This document shows positions 13,282-13,354 of a DNA stretch of 13,354 bases, piece after piece. Where the stretch lies: contig JBNJEM010000147.1 in NCBI GenBank assembly GCA_051745935.1, positions 1-13,354 on the forward strand, in the 5' to 3' direction. A model generated the notes under the pieces. That model had not been told where the DNA came from. It ran no database searches and worked only from the letters and a program-made list of their open reading frames with translations. This DNA is from JBNJEM01 sp051745935. Lineage in GTDB: Bacteria; Planctomycetota; Planctomycetia; Pirellulales; Pirellulaceae. The position numbers and the translations under genes are program-made. Within the stretch, counting starts at the first letter, position 1, and each line of letters starts with the position of its first letter.

Positions 13282-13354
13282 TGAGTCGCCCCCCGGCCAC
13301 CGCGTGGCATCACCCGATGGGGCCGGCGGGGCCAACCGTGCTCGAACGTTCCGG
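13282..13354 (+). CDS. Start of a further gene, cut by the window edge
   Basis: The ATG at 13282 has GGGAAGG 5 bases upstream (13270-13276) and stays open for the remaining 24 codons, starting MSRPPATAWHHPMGP. The close spacing to the DUF58 gene suggests the operon continues. Too little is visible to assign a family. Proteins with several membrane segments or VWA domains are common at this position in such clusters, but nothing here proves it. Confidence 0.45.

Overview
The window looks like a piece of a planctomycete chromosome, probably of the Pirellulales type. This is an inference from gene content (RDD, SpoIIM, DUF4129, DUF4350, MoxR and DUF58 in one row), from secreted M14 peptidases with Asp-rich calcium-type inserts, from GC-rich sequence with weak Shine-Dalgarno sites and several GTG starts, and from dispersed intergenic repeats. 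Every clear gene is on the + strand.

Layout. 1-166: end of a tandem array of a repeat of about 100 bp (called the R102 repeat here). 230-395: remains of a DUF433/DUF5615 toxin-antitoxin-like pair. 403-4346: two paralogous secreted M14-type metallopeptidases. The second keeps all catalytic residues and the first has lost all of them. 4447-4818: a second decayed pair, made of a small gene broken by a 10-bp duplication and a stub resembling the start of an aspartic protease. 4845-13262: a membrane-associated gene row of RDD protein, SpoIIM-like protein, polytopic membrane protein, DUF4129 protein, DUF4350 protein, MoxR AAA+ ATPase with an N-terminal zinc ribbon, and DUF58 protein. From 7112 onward these genes overlap or nearly touch, as in an operon. 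A further gene begins at 13282 and runs off the window.

How the genes may work together. MoxR ATPases are usually encoded next to DUF58 (VWA-like) proteins and are thought to act as chaperones or maturation factors for envelope complexes. The RDD, SpoIIM, DUF4129, DUF4350 and polytopic partners would form the membrane part of such a system. Its substrate is unknown. The M14 pair is a separate unit exported by Sec signal peptides.

The most unusual feature is the R102 repeat. It lies at three gene boundaries of the operon, in both orientations, and can be read without stops in the frame of each downstream gene, so it may add N-terminal extensions to the DUF4129 and DUF4350 proteins. Also notable are the dead/active peptidase pair, a nested-hairpin REPIN-like element at 5812-5956, and a strong internal start site in moxR that would yield a form without the zinc ribbon.
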